Position numbers and translations under genes: made by a program. The notes under the pieces were generated by a model. It was not told where the DNA came from, made no database searches, and worked only from the letters and a program-made list of their open reading frames with translations. 27,528 bases of DNA, taken from positions 1 through 27,528 of the forward strand of contig JAWQRN010000647.1 in the NCBI GenBank assembly GCA_033557685.1, read 5' to 3'. The DNA comes from Sperchopsis tessellata. Lineage: Eukaryota; Arthropoda; Insecta; Coleoptera; Hydrophilidae. Below are positions 13,701-21,129 of the stretch, piece after piece (position 1 is the first letter of the stretch; each line of letters begins with the position of its first letter).

Positions 13701-15137
13701 GAAAAGTATAAAAACAAATAGCTCAAATGTAAATTTTCAATGTATACACTGCTCAACAATTCAATGTGGAATACATACATCTTTTTTTATTTTTACAAGT
13801 TGTAAATATAGTATTTTTTAAGCTTACAAAATTATTATATATAAAATAAATAATTAATTTATTTTACTGAATTTCCTCGTGAATATGTTTTAGTTTTCCC
13901 TAAAATTTGATGGTATTCGGTATTCTTATTTTCAATTTTGTTTTCAGTATAATTACAGATCACAAATTACTATCAAAAATTTCATAACATTTTTTAAAAT
14001 GCTAAGCTTATTCTACGTTGATATTAATTCCATCTAGTTTATAGTCTTATTTGATTTAAATATAATATACTAAAAGTCAAGTTTCCAACCTCTAGAGTAC
14101 AGATTGTGGAAAGAAGAATTTTTTTTATAGAGTTCATCACCATGGTGCTACTCTCATTATTTCAATAATTTGCAAACCATGCTAGCTTCAAAATGTTCAT
14201 TGTCAATATTATAGTGCTTTTATTGTCAATAAAAATTACATATAAAGTCTAATCATAATTAAATATAAATAAATTACTCTAAGTAACCAGTAACTAATAC
14301 AGAAATAAACAATTTAAAATCTATGCAACAGTATTACGCTTAGAAACAATCTTTCTTTTAACTTTGAAGTGAAAGCACCATGCATGATCTGGCATTTGAA
14401 GAAAAAATTAGTGTTGAGCAGGGGCATTAAAACATTTTTCACTGGCAACCCCTTTTTATAACACAAATTAATTAGTGACCTCTCAGTAGATCAAAGTTAT
14501 AATGAATTTGTAAAATCTGTATATTATCAAATAACTGGGCTAGAGTGCCATTCTGCCCTCCCTTTGGAATAATTTCAGTTTTATATTTTGATTTTGAATC
14601 ACAAGTTTTTTCTGTATAGTAAAATAGTTTTGTCTCTGAATAAAAAAAGAAAAAAAAACAATTTCTTTACTTAAGACTATATGATCAACATAGTAGCTGG
14701 TCATAAGTGGAATTTACACAAAAATATTAAAAAATATATAGAATTTATTACTAACTGTAAGTTCTTTTGTAATATTCGTCAACAGCTTGGGTCCCAATTC
14801 TTAATAGTTGAGCAGTGATTACATATCATTAAAATTGTTTATTAACTTTGTAATGGAATTTAAAAAAATGATATTCAAAAATGTGATAATAAAGAAACCT
14901 ATTAATACAAAATTTCAACGAAACCGTTTTTGCTTGAATTACTTTGTAAATTGTAAAAAAATAAACAGTTAATTTGATAATTTGGCACTGAGCAGTTACT
15001 TCCTCTTCCAGATCTCGACTAAACAGCAACAGAGGCTACAGCGCATGGCTGAACATAAACGTAGGATGGAAGAGTCATCCCAACGAAATAGGGCTGATTT
15101 CGGGCGGGCGGGGCCATTTAGACGGAGATATGATTGA
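539..15137 (+). CDS. Acn: Acinus (ASAP/EJC-associated RNA-binding protein), six visible coding exons
   Basis: Join 539-1706, 2491-3301, 5196-5379, 6217-6418, 8919-9040, 15012-15137 (2613 nt, 870 aa plus stop). The phases agree at every junction (1, 2, 0, 1, 0) and every intron is GT-AG. Residues 1-600 are low-complexity and charged (S, R, E, K, D). An RRM-like fold starts near residue 611 (VLYITNLVRPFTL) and runs to about 690 (LVIDYATPEDL). An RS-rich stretch covers about 745-788. The RSB motif is at about 806-829 (LMDDLFQKTK, then FWQPLTPEE). This order and these motifs are characteristic of Acinus, which in known animals binds RNPS1 and SAP18 as the ASAP complex on the exon junction complex and affects splicing and apoptosis or autophagy. 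The family's N-terminal SAP domain is not seen, so either an upstream exon lies outside the window or this is a short isoform. Assignment is firm; the start is not. Confidence 0.88.
1707..2490 (+). other. Acinus intron 1
   Basis: GTAAGT at 1707 and TTTTTCTAG at 2490. AT-rich with no recognised repeat. A short open stretch at about 2022-2066 (PPKEVYTKKELTGE) is intriguing but has no compatible acceptor (see rejected items). Confidence 0.75.
2491..3301 (+). CDS. Acn: Acinus coding exon b (charged region and first part of RRM)
   Basis: Acceptor TTTTTCTAG ends at 2490 and donor GTAAGT starts at 3302. The first two bases complete a GAT codon with the last base of the previous exon. The exon encodes residues 391-659. 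Most are acidic and basic, with a conserved-looking RKISIVDD segment and a PPPSP linker. The last 50 residues begin the RRM-like domain: beta1 VLYITNL, helix TLKQLKEMLERTG, and beta2-3 with FWTDRIKSKCYV. The strong VLYITNLVRPFTL match is what identifies the gene. The exon ends in phase 2 within the codon completed at 5196. Confidence 0.88.
3302..5195 (+). other. Acinus intron 2
   Basis: Donor GTAAGT at 3302 and acceptor CACTTTAG at 5195. It interrupts the RRM between beta3 and helix 2. It holds a LINE 3' fragment at 3446-4441. I see nothing recognisable in the remaining 4442-5195. Confidence 0.8.
3446..4441 (+). mobile_element. jockey-like LINE, decayed 3' end of ORF2 with tail
   Basis: One frame from about 3446 carries KAFDIV (RT motif A) and, after an internal deletion, YCADSTALVS (RT motif C, YADD decayed to CADS). 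Further down come NPNKTRFIIF, YLRFQLGHKLNLNAHTK and YKSICGSVLKYHRRLYV, the usual order of the jockey-clade RT C-terminus. The final part, 4101-4310, is still open (LRHSNNPLHNFLNHLYEVAK). The 3' end has AATAAA at 4418 and a TTA microsatellite tail, as is common for this clade. It sits in the sense direction in intron 2 and is dead: stops, a deletion and a damaged catalytic motif. Confidence 0.8.
5196..5379 (+). CDS. Acn: Acinus coding exon c (second part of RRM, proline-rich linker)
   Basis: Acceptor CACTTTAG ends at 5195 and donor GTAAGA starts at 5380. The first base completes a GAA codon, so the protein reads YETVEESEATRNAIHGVNWP across the junction. This is the helix 2 and beta4 portion of the Acinus RRM, followed by LVIDYATPEDLEKA and then a proline-rich linker (PPPPT, PEPAS). 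In family members a similar Pro-rich segment separates the RRM from the RS and RSB region. The exon ends on a codon boundary. Confidence 0.88.
5380..6216 (+). other. Acinus intron 3
   Basis: Donor GTAAGA at 5380 and acceptor TTGATTTTAG at 6216. It contains a fold-back element at 5524-5782. The remainder is AT-rich and unremarkable. Confidence 0.8.
5524..5782. repeat. fold-back element with 105-bp inverted arms
   Basis: The left arm 5524-5628 and right arm 5678-5782 are inverted copies of equal length with 8 mismatches by eye (about 92% identity), around a 49-bp spacer. Each arm contains a sequence of the form GATAATG-stem-CGAAACGTC (right arm, from 5704). Motifs of this form occur in Penelope-like and related retroelements, some of which carry hammerhead ribozymes. 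The family is not established. Transcribed within the Acinus pre-mRNA it would form a very stable hairpin. Confidence 0.85.
6217..6418 (+). CDS. Acn: Acinus coding exon d (RS/RE-rich)
   Basis: Acceptor TTGATTTTAG ends at 6216 and donor GTAAGT starts at 6419. The exon encodes residues 722-788 plus one base. It begins EPHLKRIRHNSESDTR, then VREWDLGKEHVRRNR, then an RS block (RSRTRSRSRDR) ending RRTPSPRD. Such RS/RE dipeptides are typical of the region before the RSB motif in Acinus. Read-through past the donor reaches a stop at 6519 and has no Acinus-like content. Confidence 0.85.
6590..7650 (+). mobile_element. non-LTR retrotransposon RT remnant
   Basis: Frameshifted plus-strand fragments follow the order of a LINE reverse transcriptase. 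GAIPAEMM (from about 6647) matches the usual PDGIPAEML. Then come VKISKKDNLAEYGN and RAVTLMCVAGNVMT (NWRGITLLSV-like). CADDICLLTKR at about 7010 is the FADD catalytic motif. FVTW and the following stretch correspond to FxYLGSVL, and FSMLKKL to the region before YGSETW. A distal piece near 7490-7640 (RRLGRPLN, then WEDIKVTARAGIDRRVV) resembles the C-terminal tail. Many stops and frameshifts make it non-functional. The clade is not assigned. It differs from the jockey-like copy in intron 2. Confidence 0.7.
8090..8830 (+). mobile_element. pogo/Tigger-like DNA transposon, internally deleted
   Basis: The segment carries a transposase C-terminus (next entry) and 3' DNA with repeated TTAATAGAATC motifs at 8754-8790, typical of the subterminal region of Tigger-type elements. 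The ends share a diverged inverted similarity: GGCGCTGTTAGAACAGTG near 8106 against the reverse complement of 8795-8825 (AGCGCTGTTTATTGTG). Exact termini and a TA duplication could not be fixed. The catalytic DDE part is missing. Confidence 0.5.
8439..8633 (+). pseudogene. pogo/Tigger transposase C-terminal fragment with PIP-box-like end
   Basis: Open from 8439 to TAA at 8631-8633. It reads RIPVTKREAREAITFLRKAL, then YEYRHLYNVEKFIYRLNNV and ends KQAKINEYFK. The helical REAxEAxxxLRK segment, a second helix and a terminal QxxIxxYF are the pattern of the pogo/Tigger transposase C-terminus. There the last motif resembles a PCNA-interacting peptide, and the Drosophila pogo transposase is reported to bind PCNA. 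No start codon or catalytic domain is present, so this is a fragment rather than a gene. The family call rests on remembered pattern only. Confidence 0.55.
8919..9040 (+). CDS. Acn: Acinus coding exon e (RSB motif)
   Basis: Acceptor AATTTTCAG ends at 8918 and donor GTAATG starts at 9041. The exon encodes residues 789-829, including LMDDLFQKTKAMPSIFWQPL and TPEE. This is the RNPS1-SAP18-binding (RSB) motif, the peptide that wraps SAP18 and RNPS1 in known ASAP structures. It ends exactly on a codon boundary, so either of two downstream acceptors (13296 or 15012) joins in the same phase. This exon was too short to be seen as a free ORF and was found by its motif. Confidence 0.87.
9575..10992. 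mobile_element. hAT-like element ends (TAGAGATG...CATCTCTA)
   Basis: The left end TAGAGATGCACTGAAGCAGG (9575) has the TAGAGATGCACCGAA-type start common in hAT MITEs, followed by subterminal GAATGCTGATTCG and CGAAGTTCGACGG repeats. An inverted TAGAGATG closes at 10992 (CCCGAACATCTCTA). Only 8 bp are clearly inverted, and the flanking 8-mers (CTTTTGAT and AAAGAAAG) do not match, so the two ends may come from different copies. A poly(A) run at about 9671-9688 and a pogo-like element lie between them. Confidence 0.35.
9880..10820. mobile_element. 941-bp pogo/Tc1-mariner-like non-autonomous element
   Basis: The left terminus CAGTCAGCGCTCAGTTAACA and right terminus TCAATGAGCGCTGAATG are inverted copies of one another (CAGCGCTCA core identical), each beginning with CA and flanked by TA (9878-9879 and 10821-10822). 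A second inverted block, GTGTACA, lies just inside both ends (9909 and 10796). TA target duplication and CAG-type termini fit pogo/Tigger-type elements. No transposase is recognisable; a 65-codon ORF at 10378-10575 matches nothing I know. Confidence 0.65.
11479..12470 (-). mobile_element. non-LTR retrotransposon RT remnant, antisense in intron 5
   Basis: Reading the minus strand from 12470 downward: SEFRLRYSPQRHVFMLKQI with TEKQIKTNGKTN (like GFRxGxSTxDxVFxLKQ). Then comes a degraded palm, DNVVVWDIILKE where YADDxVVW is usual, then TIKTTKVMVI (KTKVM). Finally WFGHFSRIS near 11700 and KTWRKVI near 11640 correspond to the WxGHxxR region of the C-terminal tail. Stops and shifts are frequent and the catalytic aspartates are gone. 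I do not assign the clade. Confidence 0.65.
13296..13337 (+). pseudogene. truncated duplicate of the Acinus last exon; possible alternative terminal exon
   Basis: Bases 13261-13309 are identical to 14977-15025 (49 bp, covering 35 bp of intron with the acceptor and the first 14 exon bases). The match continues with three differences to 13325/15041, then stops. Spliced from 9040, this exon would add ISTKQQRRPQKKK and stop at TAA 13335-13337, giving an 842-aa isoform that keeps the RSB motif. The acceptor and polypyrimidine tract are intact and the phase fits. Against function: two of the three differences are non-synonymous and the basic tail is short. Upstream similarity fades by about 13230. 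Confidence 0.6.
15012..15137 (+). CDS. Acn: Acinus last coding exon
   Basis: Acceptor TTCCTCTTCCAG ends at 15011. The exon encodes 41 residues (830-870), opening ISTKQQQRLQRMAEHKRRME and closing GPFRRRYD, then TGA at 15135-15137. The basic, helical QRxxRMAEHKRR stretch continues the segment that follows the RSB motif in Acinus. The RS/RE tail found after it in vertebrate ACIN1 is nearly absent. A diverged, truncated copy of this exon and its acceptor lies at 13261-13337. Confidence 0.85.
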   Translation: MSTKQQQRLQRMAEHKRRMEESSQRNRADFGRAGPFRRRYD

Positions 15138-16080
15138 CCTGCTGGGTATTCACGTCTTACACAATTTTAATTTTGTCGGAGCGCCGTAGTAGTGATCACT
15201 TCGGTAATATAAACTTCGTTCCGTAAACTGTTAACAATTCATTTACAGAGACCCTCATTACAAAGAATAATAATTCTTATTTGTTTATGTTTCAACTAAC
15301 TGCCGTTGTTAGTTGCGACATGATTTTCATTTTAGTTTCATTTTTTGGTTTCTTTTAGATTATCACTAATTTATCTATTTTTGTTGCATGAATGGTTGAA
15401 TGTATGCTGTGGATGAGTGTGGTGTGTTAATATCTTTTATTGTAGGATATTTCAGCTCCAATTGTAGTGCAATCAGCCCGAATACGTCGTTGAAGAATCA
15501 CCGGAAAGCAAGGATGGAATTTTTAATCGTACTCTTGCAATTTAATTAAAGGATATTAGCGTGTTCAAGCACTTGCTATTTGTACAGAATATATTTTGAA
15601 TGTAATTTAATTGACAATGATTACATTGTGTGTAGAAAACATTTAGTACTATATTGTACATTGTTTTTCTTTTGTACTAAAGTTTCTAATTGTATCATCA
15701 TAAGTTAATAATATTACATTACTCAAATAAGCTTGTTTGTTTTATTTCCCTATGTCCTGTTGATGTTCATGTTAGTGTTACTGAAATTTGGCTTAAAATA
15801 GAACAATTAAGGATGCATTGCATTGTTGATGTCTAAAAGTTACACCATTAATTTGACCGTAAATTGTATATTTTAATTAAAAAAAAAGTTTTGAGGCCAA
15901 ATATAATCTATACATATTTTATTTTGGTTCATTTATAGGTTTGCTGCTTACAAGGTGATAAATGCAAAATGCCACATGTATAAAGTGAATATTTCATTAC
16001 AAGTGTTTTGCATATATCAATTTTCTCTTTACTTTATCAACCTGTAATTATAATGATGAAAAATAGCATTGATTTGAAAG
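15138..16080 (+). other. Acinus 3' UTR and downstream DNA
   Basis: Non-coding after the TGA. The only hexamer near the stop that I would propose is ATTAAA at 15545-15550; a longer UTR is possible. The 3' end cannot be fixed from sequence. Nothing else is recognised to 16080. Confidence 0.4.
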
Positions 16081-16088
16081 TACTAATA

Positions 16089-16437
16089 TCTAGCATTGGG
16101 AATTATTTTCTATTAATCGATAAAATAATCGATGTTTGATTAGATAAACTGTAAGACTCAATTAATCAATGATCGTTTACTTGATTATTTGATTAATCAA
16201 TCATCGTTTATTTGATTAATCGATCAATTATATTATTTTTCACATACAAAATTTACAAATTAGGTATATGCTGCAAATTCCATGTGTCCCACATAAGAAC
16301 GGGAATCTCGGTTATTGTAATCATGATAAATAAAAATAAATAATTTTATTACCTGATTTTTTCTATTAAATGGTTAATCAATATAATCGATTATTTTACA
16401 ATAATCAATTATAAAATTTTATACTCGCCCAGGGCTA
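16089..16437. mobile_element. hAT-like MITE, AT-rich with internal ATTAATCGAT repeats
   Basis: The left end TAGCATTGGG (16091) and the inverse of the right end TAGCCCTGGG (from 16437) match at 8 of 10 positions and have the TAG start of many hAT elements. Inverted stretches of the type AATCGATTATTTTA lie inside both ends. The flanking 8-mers TACTAATA (16081) and TACTAGTA (16438) agree at 7 of 8 positions, a plausible aged target-site duplication if two extra bases (TC) belong to the left end. The middle is a run of ATTAATCAAT and ATTAATCGAT variants. Confidence 0.6.
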
Positions 16438-16729
16438 TACTAGTATATTGTGTAAATATTTTTTAGGTTTTCGATAGTGTGCTTAGAAATAATGCATAAG
16501 ACCGTAACATTTTCGATTTATGAAGCAATAGTTTTGGTTTGCCACGAATTCTAAAAAAAATTCAAAATCAAGGGTTTAGCTGTAATGCAAACTGAATTAT
16601 TAAATTTTTTTTAATCATTCCAAGGTTTTGATAAAATCTACAAAAACCTCTATTCTAGGGTATTATTAAAACGGAAATTTGCTGTCTAGTGGATATTCTT
16701 TATTAAAGAAAATATAGGATATCCTTAAG

Positions 16730-16898
16730 AAATTTTATTATAATAGTTTTCCGGTTTCGGACATTCAGGTCATAATCACACTTAGTATGAGCTCTGGATA
16801 ATGTGATGGCAGCTCAGGTGCTGACTACATTGCCCAGAGCACATTAAGTTTGATAATGACCCGAATGGTTAAAACCGGTTGCTATTATAATAAAATTT
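16730..16898. repeat. fold-back repeat, about 80-bp arms
   Basis: Outer arms are identical for 17 bp (AAATTTTATTATAATAG at 16730 and its inverse ending at 16898). Inward they stay similar at a lower level through CCGGTTT, CATTC(A/G)GGTCAT and GAGC(T/A)C blocks to the centre near 16814. The right arm contains GATAATGACC-loop-GGTTAAAACCGG, the same layout as the core in the fold-back at 5524-5782. The family is not known to me. Confidence 0.7.
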
Positions 16899-18150
16899 GT
16901 GGAAGGGTGAAAATTTTGCTATTGTTGGTCTTTTTGTACAGCCTGGAGTTTTCTACGCTATTGGCTTATGTTCAGTTGTATGTCATTAATTATACGAAGA
17001 ATTCTGAAGAGGATTTGAAGGAAACCTGTTTTGGTTACAATTTTTTATTAACTTTCAGTTTGGAAATAAGCATACTATAGTGTATAAACTGAGTTTGGTG
17101 CACACAATCGTTGAGACCTTAACTCGTGGACATCTTATGAATTCTTTGTTTTCTTAAATGATCACTATACTTTCCTAATATATGAGAAGGAAAAAATTGT
17201 AATACAAACAGTATTAATCTACTAGAGGCAGTGTAGATTAATTAGGGTGCCAAAAGTACATGTTTCATGGGTTCCACATTATGTAATTCTTGTAGGAAGT
17301 AAATATTTCTATTTTCATAAATTGATGCATGGAATTTATTCCATTTAATAGATTTAGTATACTTAAGAGAAAAGTGATAATTGTATTATATCATTATTTT
17401 GTAAATATAAAATAATACTGGACAACCACAATGTATACAATAATATTTAAATTAGGTACACCGTCGCATGGTACTCACACTTCGAAATCACATTATTCTA
17501 TCAAATATACCTATCATTTAAAAGTAAATTATCTTTATATAATTGGTAATCTGTGTATGAAAATAGGATGAGGTAACTTTGAAAGAAAATTGCATTTCAA
17601 ATACATGCATAATATGAAATTGATATGCATAATCTTCGGCAAAAAGTTAGGCATAGGACAAGAAGACTGACAGGAATATATTTTTTAACTGGACTACATG
17701 GAATTATTTATCATTGTTTTACTTATATAATAATAATAATGTATTGCTGTTGTGGTTCATACAATGAATATAACAACAGTCGCAAAGAAATTATATCTCC
17801 ACAATTGGAGGGAAAAAAACAAACAATATTTATAGTAGTATAGTGACTAAGAAATCCTTCTCATCACACTGCTAAAACTCAGTCCACGAATAGAAGCAAT
17901 GACTCAGACAGAAATCTGTAGTTTTCTCTTGAACACATATTCACTTTGTAAACCCTTAATTCAAATTCGTAAGAGATTGAATGCTTTAATGTCTCTACAG
18001 AAAGGTGCTTTTTCATAGAAGAACTACCCTGAACTAATTAATTAATATTTATATCTAGTTCTCATACCAGTGGACACACTTGTATTTGTTGGGAAATCTG
18101 ATACATTTTTCCTTGCATATCCAATTTATAAATATACAAAGATGGCAGTG
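16899..18150. other. AT-rich intergenic DNA
   Basis: Short ORFs at 16850-17080 and 17625-17843 have no recognisable domain and look like chance. I see no RNA gene or repeat beyond a small ATA microsatellite near 17727. Confidence 0.5.
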
Positions 18151-18159
18151 GTATAATTC

Positions 18160-19300
18160 TCAACTCCCCAAAATAAATGCGGTATAAAGCCGTGTAAGAT
18201 AACTTCCGCAATACCCTGTTACCCCATTAATTGGTTCATTAATTATTGGCCGACCGCGTGTTGTAAACGGGTGAAATTTCGTTCCTGGCGCACTGAAAAC
18301 ACTTTTTAGGTTGTTTATGGAGCTAGGTAATATATATTTCCCACCCGCGGTCACTTTTTAACACCAATTCTAAAAACATTAACAATTTAGGGGTTAATGT
18401 TCACCGTTTCGAAAAGCGCCTCTAGCGGTAGTGTCACTGAATTTCGACTCTTCGTCTGTCCTTATAAAAGCCGAGAGCGCAGGTAGACAATCTTGAAAAA
18501 ACAGAACGCACACATCCTATGTGCACCAGGAAACCGCGCAAGAAACGCTTCTGCCCGCTGATCCTGGTTCTATCTTTATCAAGGGCCGCCCTGAAAGGGT
18601 CAACAACCTACTGGGCAGAGTACCGCTAGCATTTTGGGCACGTATCTAGTGCGTACCACACACACCAATCCATAATCAACAAACTACAAACGAATAAAAG
18701 AACGGGATACACCAATCCAAACAATAATCCAACCCCTAACGATGCTTGCCAACACCTACTAACTACGTAACGAGCACGAGTCACTACACAACAAATACAC
18801 AAAGGCTGAAAAGCCAAAAGCCGAGGAGTAGAGGAATATGCTGATTTGATTGAAATCAAGATCATTTGAGTTCCGCCACAGTCAGCAACGGTCCCTAGGT
18901 AAACCTTCACTACCCAACACCTTTTTACTTTGCACCCACCTCCATAAGCACGTTTCATTTGATAGATTAAGTTTGTTTTTTTTTACTTTGCATTCTTTTA
19001 TTTAATATACATTCTTTTCTCACTTTACTTATTTTCTTTTATTTAAAATTGTTTTTTATTATGCACCCTCTTGTGTGCTCCTACTGCTTCCTCCCTCTCC
19101 CATCTTGGTGGCTGTAAGTTGTTCCAGTATATCAATTGGCACCCAGAATGTGGGGAATAGACGATGGAAGCTGTCAGAAACTCTGCCAACAGTGCTACCG
19201 ACAACACAGTGCATGACCACCCGCTCGGGTCACGAAAATAAGATGAATCCATATACCATTCTTGATTGAATGTTGGTATGCTAAAATAAGAGTAAACTTT
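18160..19300 (+). other. LTR-retrotransposon-like leader: TATA box, T-rich tract and PBS-like site
   Basis: TATAAAAG at 18463-18470 sits in a GC-richer block, with a purine-rich start region some 30 bp downstream. About 670 bp later, TGGCACCCAGAATGTGGGG at 19137 resembles the primer-binding site found just after a 5' LTR (TGGCNCCCAACGTGGGGC type). It follows a segment ending TATATCA. An open frame after it reads MTTRSG near 19210, a common start of insect gag-like ORFs. No second LTR is seen and the left edge is unclear. An ordinary host promoter is the main alternative. Confidence 0.3.
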
Positions 19301-19324
19301 CTATACTTACAACATCGTGTACAT

Positions 19325-20290
19325 TTTTAATAGCATATATGGCACTGCTTAATCTTCGTCAGGACATCAATATGTTTACCCCATGTAATACCTGCATTTA
19401 GGGTTAAGTCCAAGAACTTGACTTCCTTCACCTGAGGCATAGACATGCCTTGCATACGAAAATACAAGCTAGCAGACAAATGAGTTCTAACTCGGTTAAA
19501 CACAACTTGTGCTACCTTTGCATAATTCAGCCTCAATCTATTATTAGCATCCCAGGTCCGAGGTGACACCAGACAATTCGCCAAGGAAGTCTTACCTCCC
19601 CAAGCAAGACGTATCTTCAGCAAACTGGCATAGAAATGGTACCTGGATTCTCTCAGATAGGTCCTGTACATACATAATGAAACTTAAAGGCCCCAATACA
19701 GGCCCTGGTGGCACCCCACTAGTTAGCTGTACCTGGCCAGAATAAAAGGATCCCCCAGAAGAATGGATGCGCACCTGTTGGTAGCGGCCGATCAGATAGC
19801 CCCCGACCCAGTGTCGCACCCCTTAAAGACGGGTAACACTTTGGCATTTTTGAGACCTTGGGGGACTGCTCCACATACAATCATCTGGATGATTATGTAT
19901 GCAAGCGGGTTGGCTACGGATGTTGATGGCAGTCTTAGGAGGATACTAGGAATTCTATGCATACCACATGACTTCTTAAGAGAAGTTGATCTTATCCATG
20001 ACCCAATCTCATTAGCATCAGACAATATCAGCATTCAAATCAAACTCCATGTTCCGTCTCAGGATACTAGAAGAATCGCAATGAGTGAGAACATTTTTTA
20101 TTGTTCAGGTAAGCTATTTCATCAAGAAGGAGTGGTGACTGGTAGACAACATTCTTTCAAAGATTTTCTCAAGCGTGGAAAGGAGAACAGTTGCACTTTT
20201 TTAGGAGTATCGAATTGTCCCGAAACAAGGCAAATATTGAACAGTTGTGTAAGGAATAAAATTGCTCAAGGAGATATGATGATATTATAA
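19325..20290 (-). mobile_element. LINE reverse transcriptase remnant with FAEDT motif
   Basis: Minus-strand pieces in order: HRIPSILLRLPSTSVANPLA, then IVCGAVPQGLKNAKVLPVFK (20034-19792), the usual RT N-terminal block ending in VxPxFKKGD. Next is WVGGYLIGRYQQVRI with SGVPPGPVLGPLSFIMYV and FAEDT (19819-19592), where intact elements have SGVPQGSVLGPLLFxxYxxDL and YADDT. Last is NRLRLNYAKVAQVVFN with VKEVKFLDLTLNAGITW (19671-19327), the thumb region. Roughly 100 residues of fingers and palm are missing between the first two. The stretch 20040-20290 contains LEKIFERML, like the missing fingers block but out of order. Dead copy. Confidence 0.75.
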
Positions 20291-20299
20291 TTTTGTCAG

Positions 20300-20658
20300 G
20301 CTCAGGGGGGCAATACTAAGGCAGGTTTGGATGCAGGAAGGTATATCATCTTTTGTGATTTGGTTGATGAGAGTGTGATTATTTTTTCGACTAGGGTTTT
20401 AAGCATTTGGGATGGGGATATATAGTCTAGTTTCATCTTCTACGATCCATAGATCATTTTCGCCGAAGTTAAGGCCACTGTAGATGTGGAATTTAGGTTT
20501 CATGTGAAAATGTTAGTCTGTTGTTCCTGGGAAGAGGAAATAGGGACTATCATCAACTAGAGGGGAAATTTTTAAATTTCAAAAAAAGTTTTGAACTGTC
20601 CCATCGAATATTGGCAATGAGACGGGCAGGATCTCTGTTATATACAAATTGATGATAT
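20300..20658 (-). mobile_element. possible internal part of a BEL/Pao-like element
   Basis: Immediately inside the LTR-like segment, the minus strand near 20630-20580 reads PVSLPIFDGT, resembling the LPxxxLPxFDG block of BEL/Pao gag proteins, and then stops. Further along, YSGLNFGENDLWIVEDETRL is open but I do not recognise it. The evidence is thin and the region may combine pieces. Confidence 0.3.
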
Positions 20659-21074
20659 TGTTACAATTTTACTGGGTTCAATTTAAACTATTTGTCAAAA
20701 AATACTTTGCTTTATGCTATTTCAGTTAATTACAGATTTAACACTAACATTTTATTTACAAACACTCTTTACATTAATATTTTTTTTGTATCACCCGAGC
20801 GCTTTACACTTCTTGTGTACTGACTTGAACGGAAATCACTTGTGAACTCCTTCCCCATCGAATGCCTGTCCCTTAGCTGCAGGTTGGCTCGCAGTCGGAA
20901 ACCGTTATGCTTTTCTGCAGTTTTTCTTAGAAATTACGAGCTGGTGGCCGCATACAGAAATTCTAGGAAATCTGGCCAGCTACATACAAAAATTCTGGTA
21001 AATCTGGCCAGTTGCATACGCACCTGTGCAAACTGGATTCTTCGAGTTTCGGTAATAGCGGTTATCTAGCAACA
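20659..21074 (-). mobile_element. putative solo or partial LTR, BEL/Pao-like
   Basis: Read on the minus strand the segment begins TGTTGCTAGATAACC (21074) and ends AAAATTGTAACA (20659), a TGTT...AACA terminal pair. An AATAAA poly(A) signal on the minus strand lies at 20756-20751. A 32-bp tandem repeat lies near the start, where U3 would be. Length 416 bp suits an LTR. No second copy is in the window, so this is an inference from termini and signals. Confidence 0.4.
20951..21014. repeat. two tandem copies of a 32-bp unit
   Basis: Units 20951-20982 and 20983-21014 share CATACAAAAATTCTGGTAAA- and TCTGGCCAG-type sequence with about 6 differences. A third start (CATACG) follows. They lie in the U3-like part of the putative LTR, where such repeats often carry enhancer activity. 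Confidence 0.8.
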
Positions 21075-21129
21075 CCTGCATTGTGGATAACTCTATATCG
21101 GATGTGAAGGCGGCAATATGTTTAATTAA

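Larger units (their letters stand above)
9041..15011 (+). other. Acinus intron 5 (about 6 kb)
   Basis: Donor GTAATG at 9041 and acceptor TTCCTCTTCCAG at 15011. It holds a hAT-like pair of ends, a nested pogo-like element, a minus-strand LINE fragment and a duplicated terminal exon. The stretches 9060-9570, 11000-11470, 12480-13220 and 13340-14930 are very AT-rich and show nothing I recognise. Confidence 0.8.

Noticed and set aside
18417..18430. Insect CTCF-like site (GCGCCTCTAGCGG)
   Set aside because: One base short of the GCGCCATCTAGCGG-type core; a single near-match is not enough.
18626..18958. 110-aa minus-strand ORF rich in Cys and Val
   Set aside because: No domain, and the plus strand there is a low-complexity A/C-rich tract that keeps the reverse frame open by chance.
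19763..20290. 175-aa plus-strand ORF
   Set aside because: Antisense to clear LINE reverse-transcriptase motifs on the minus strand; treated as a shadow.
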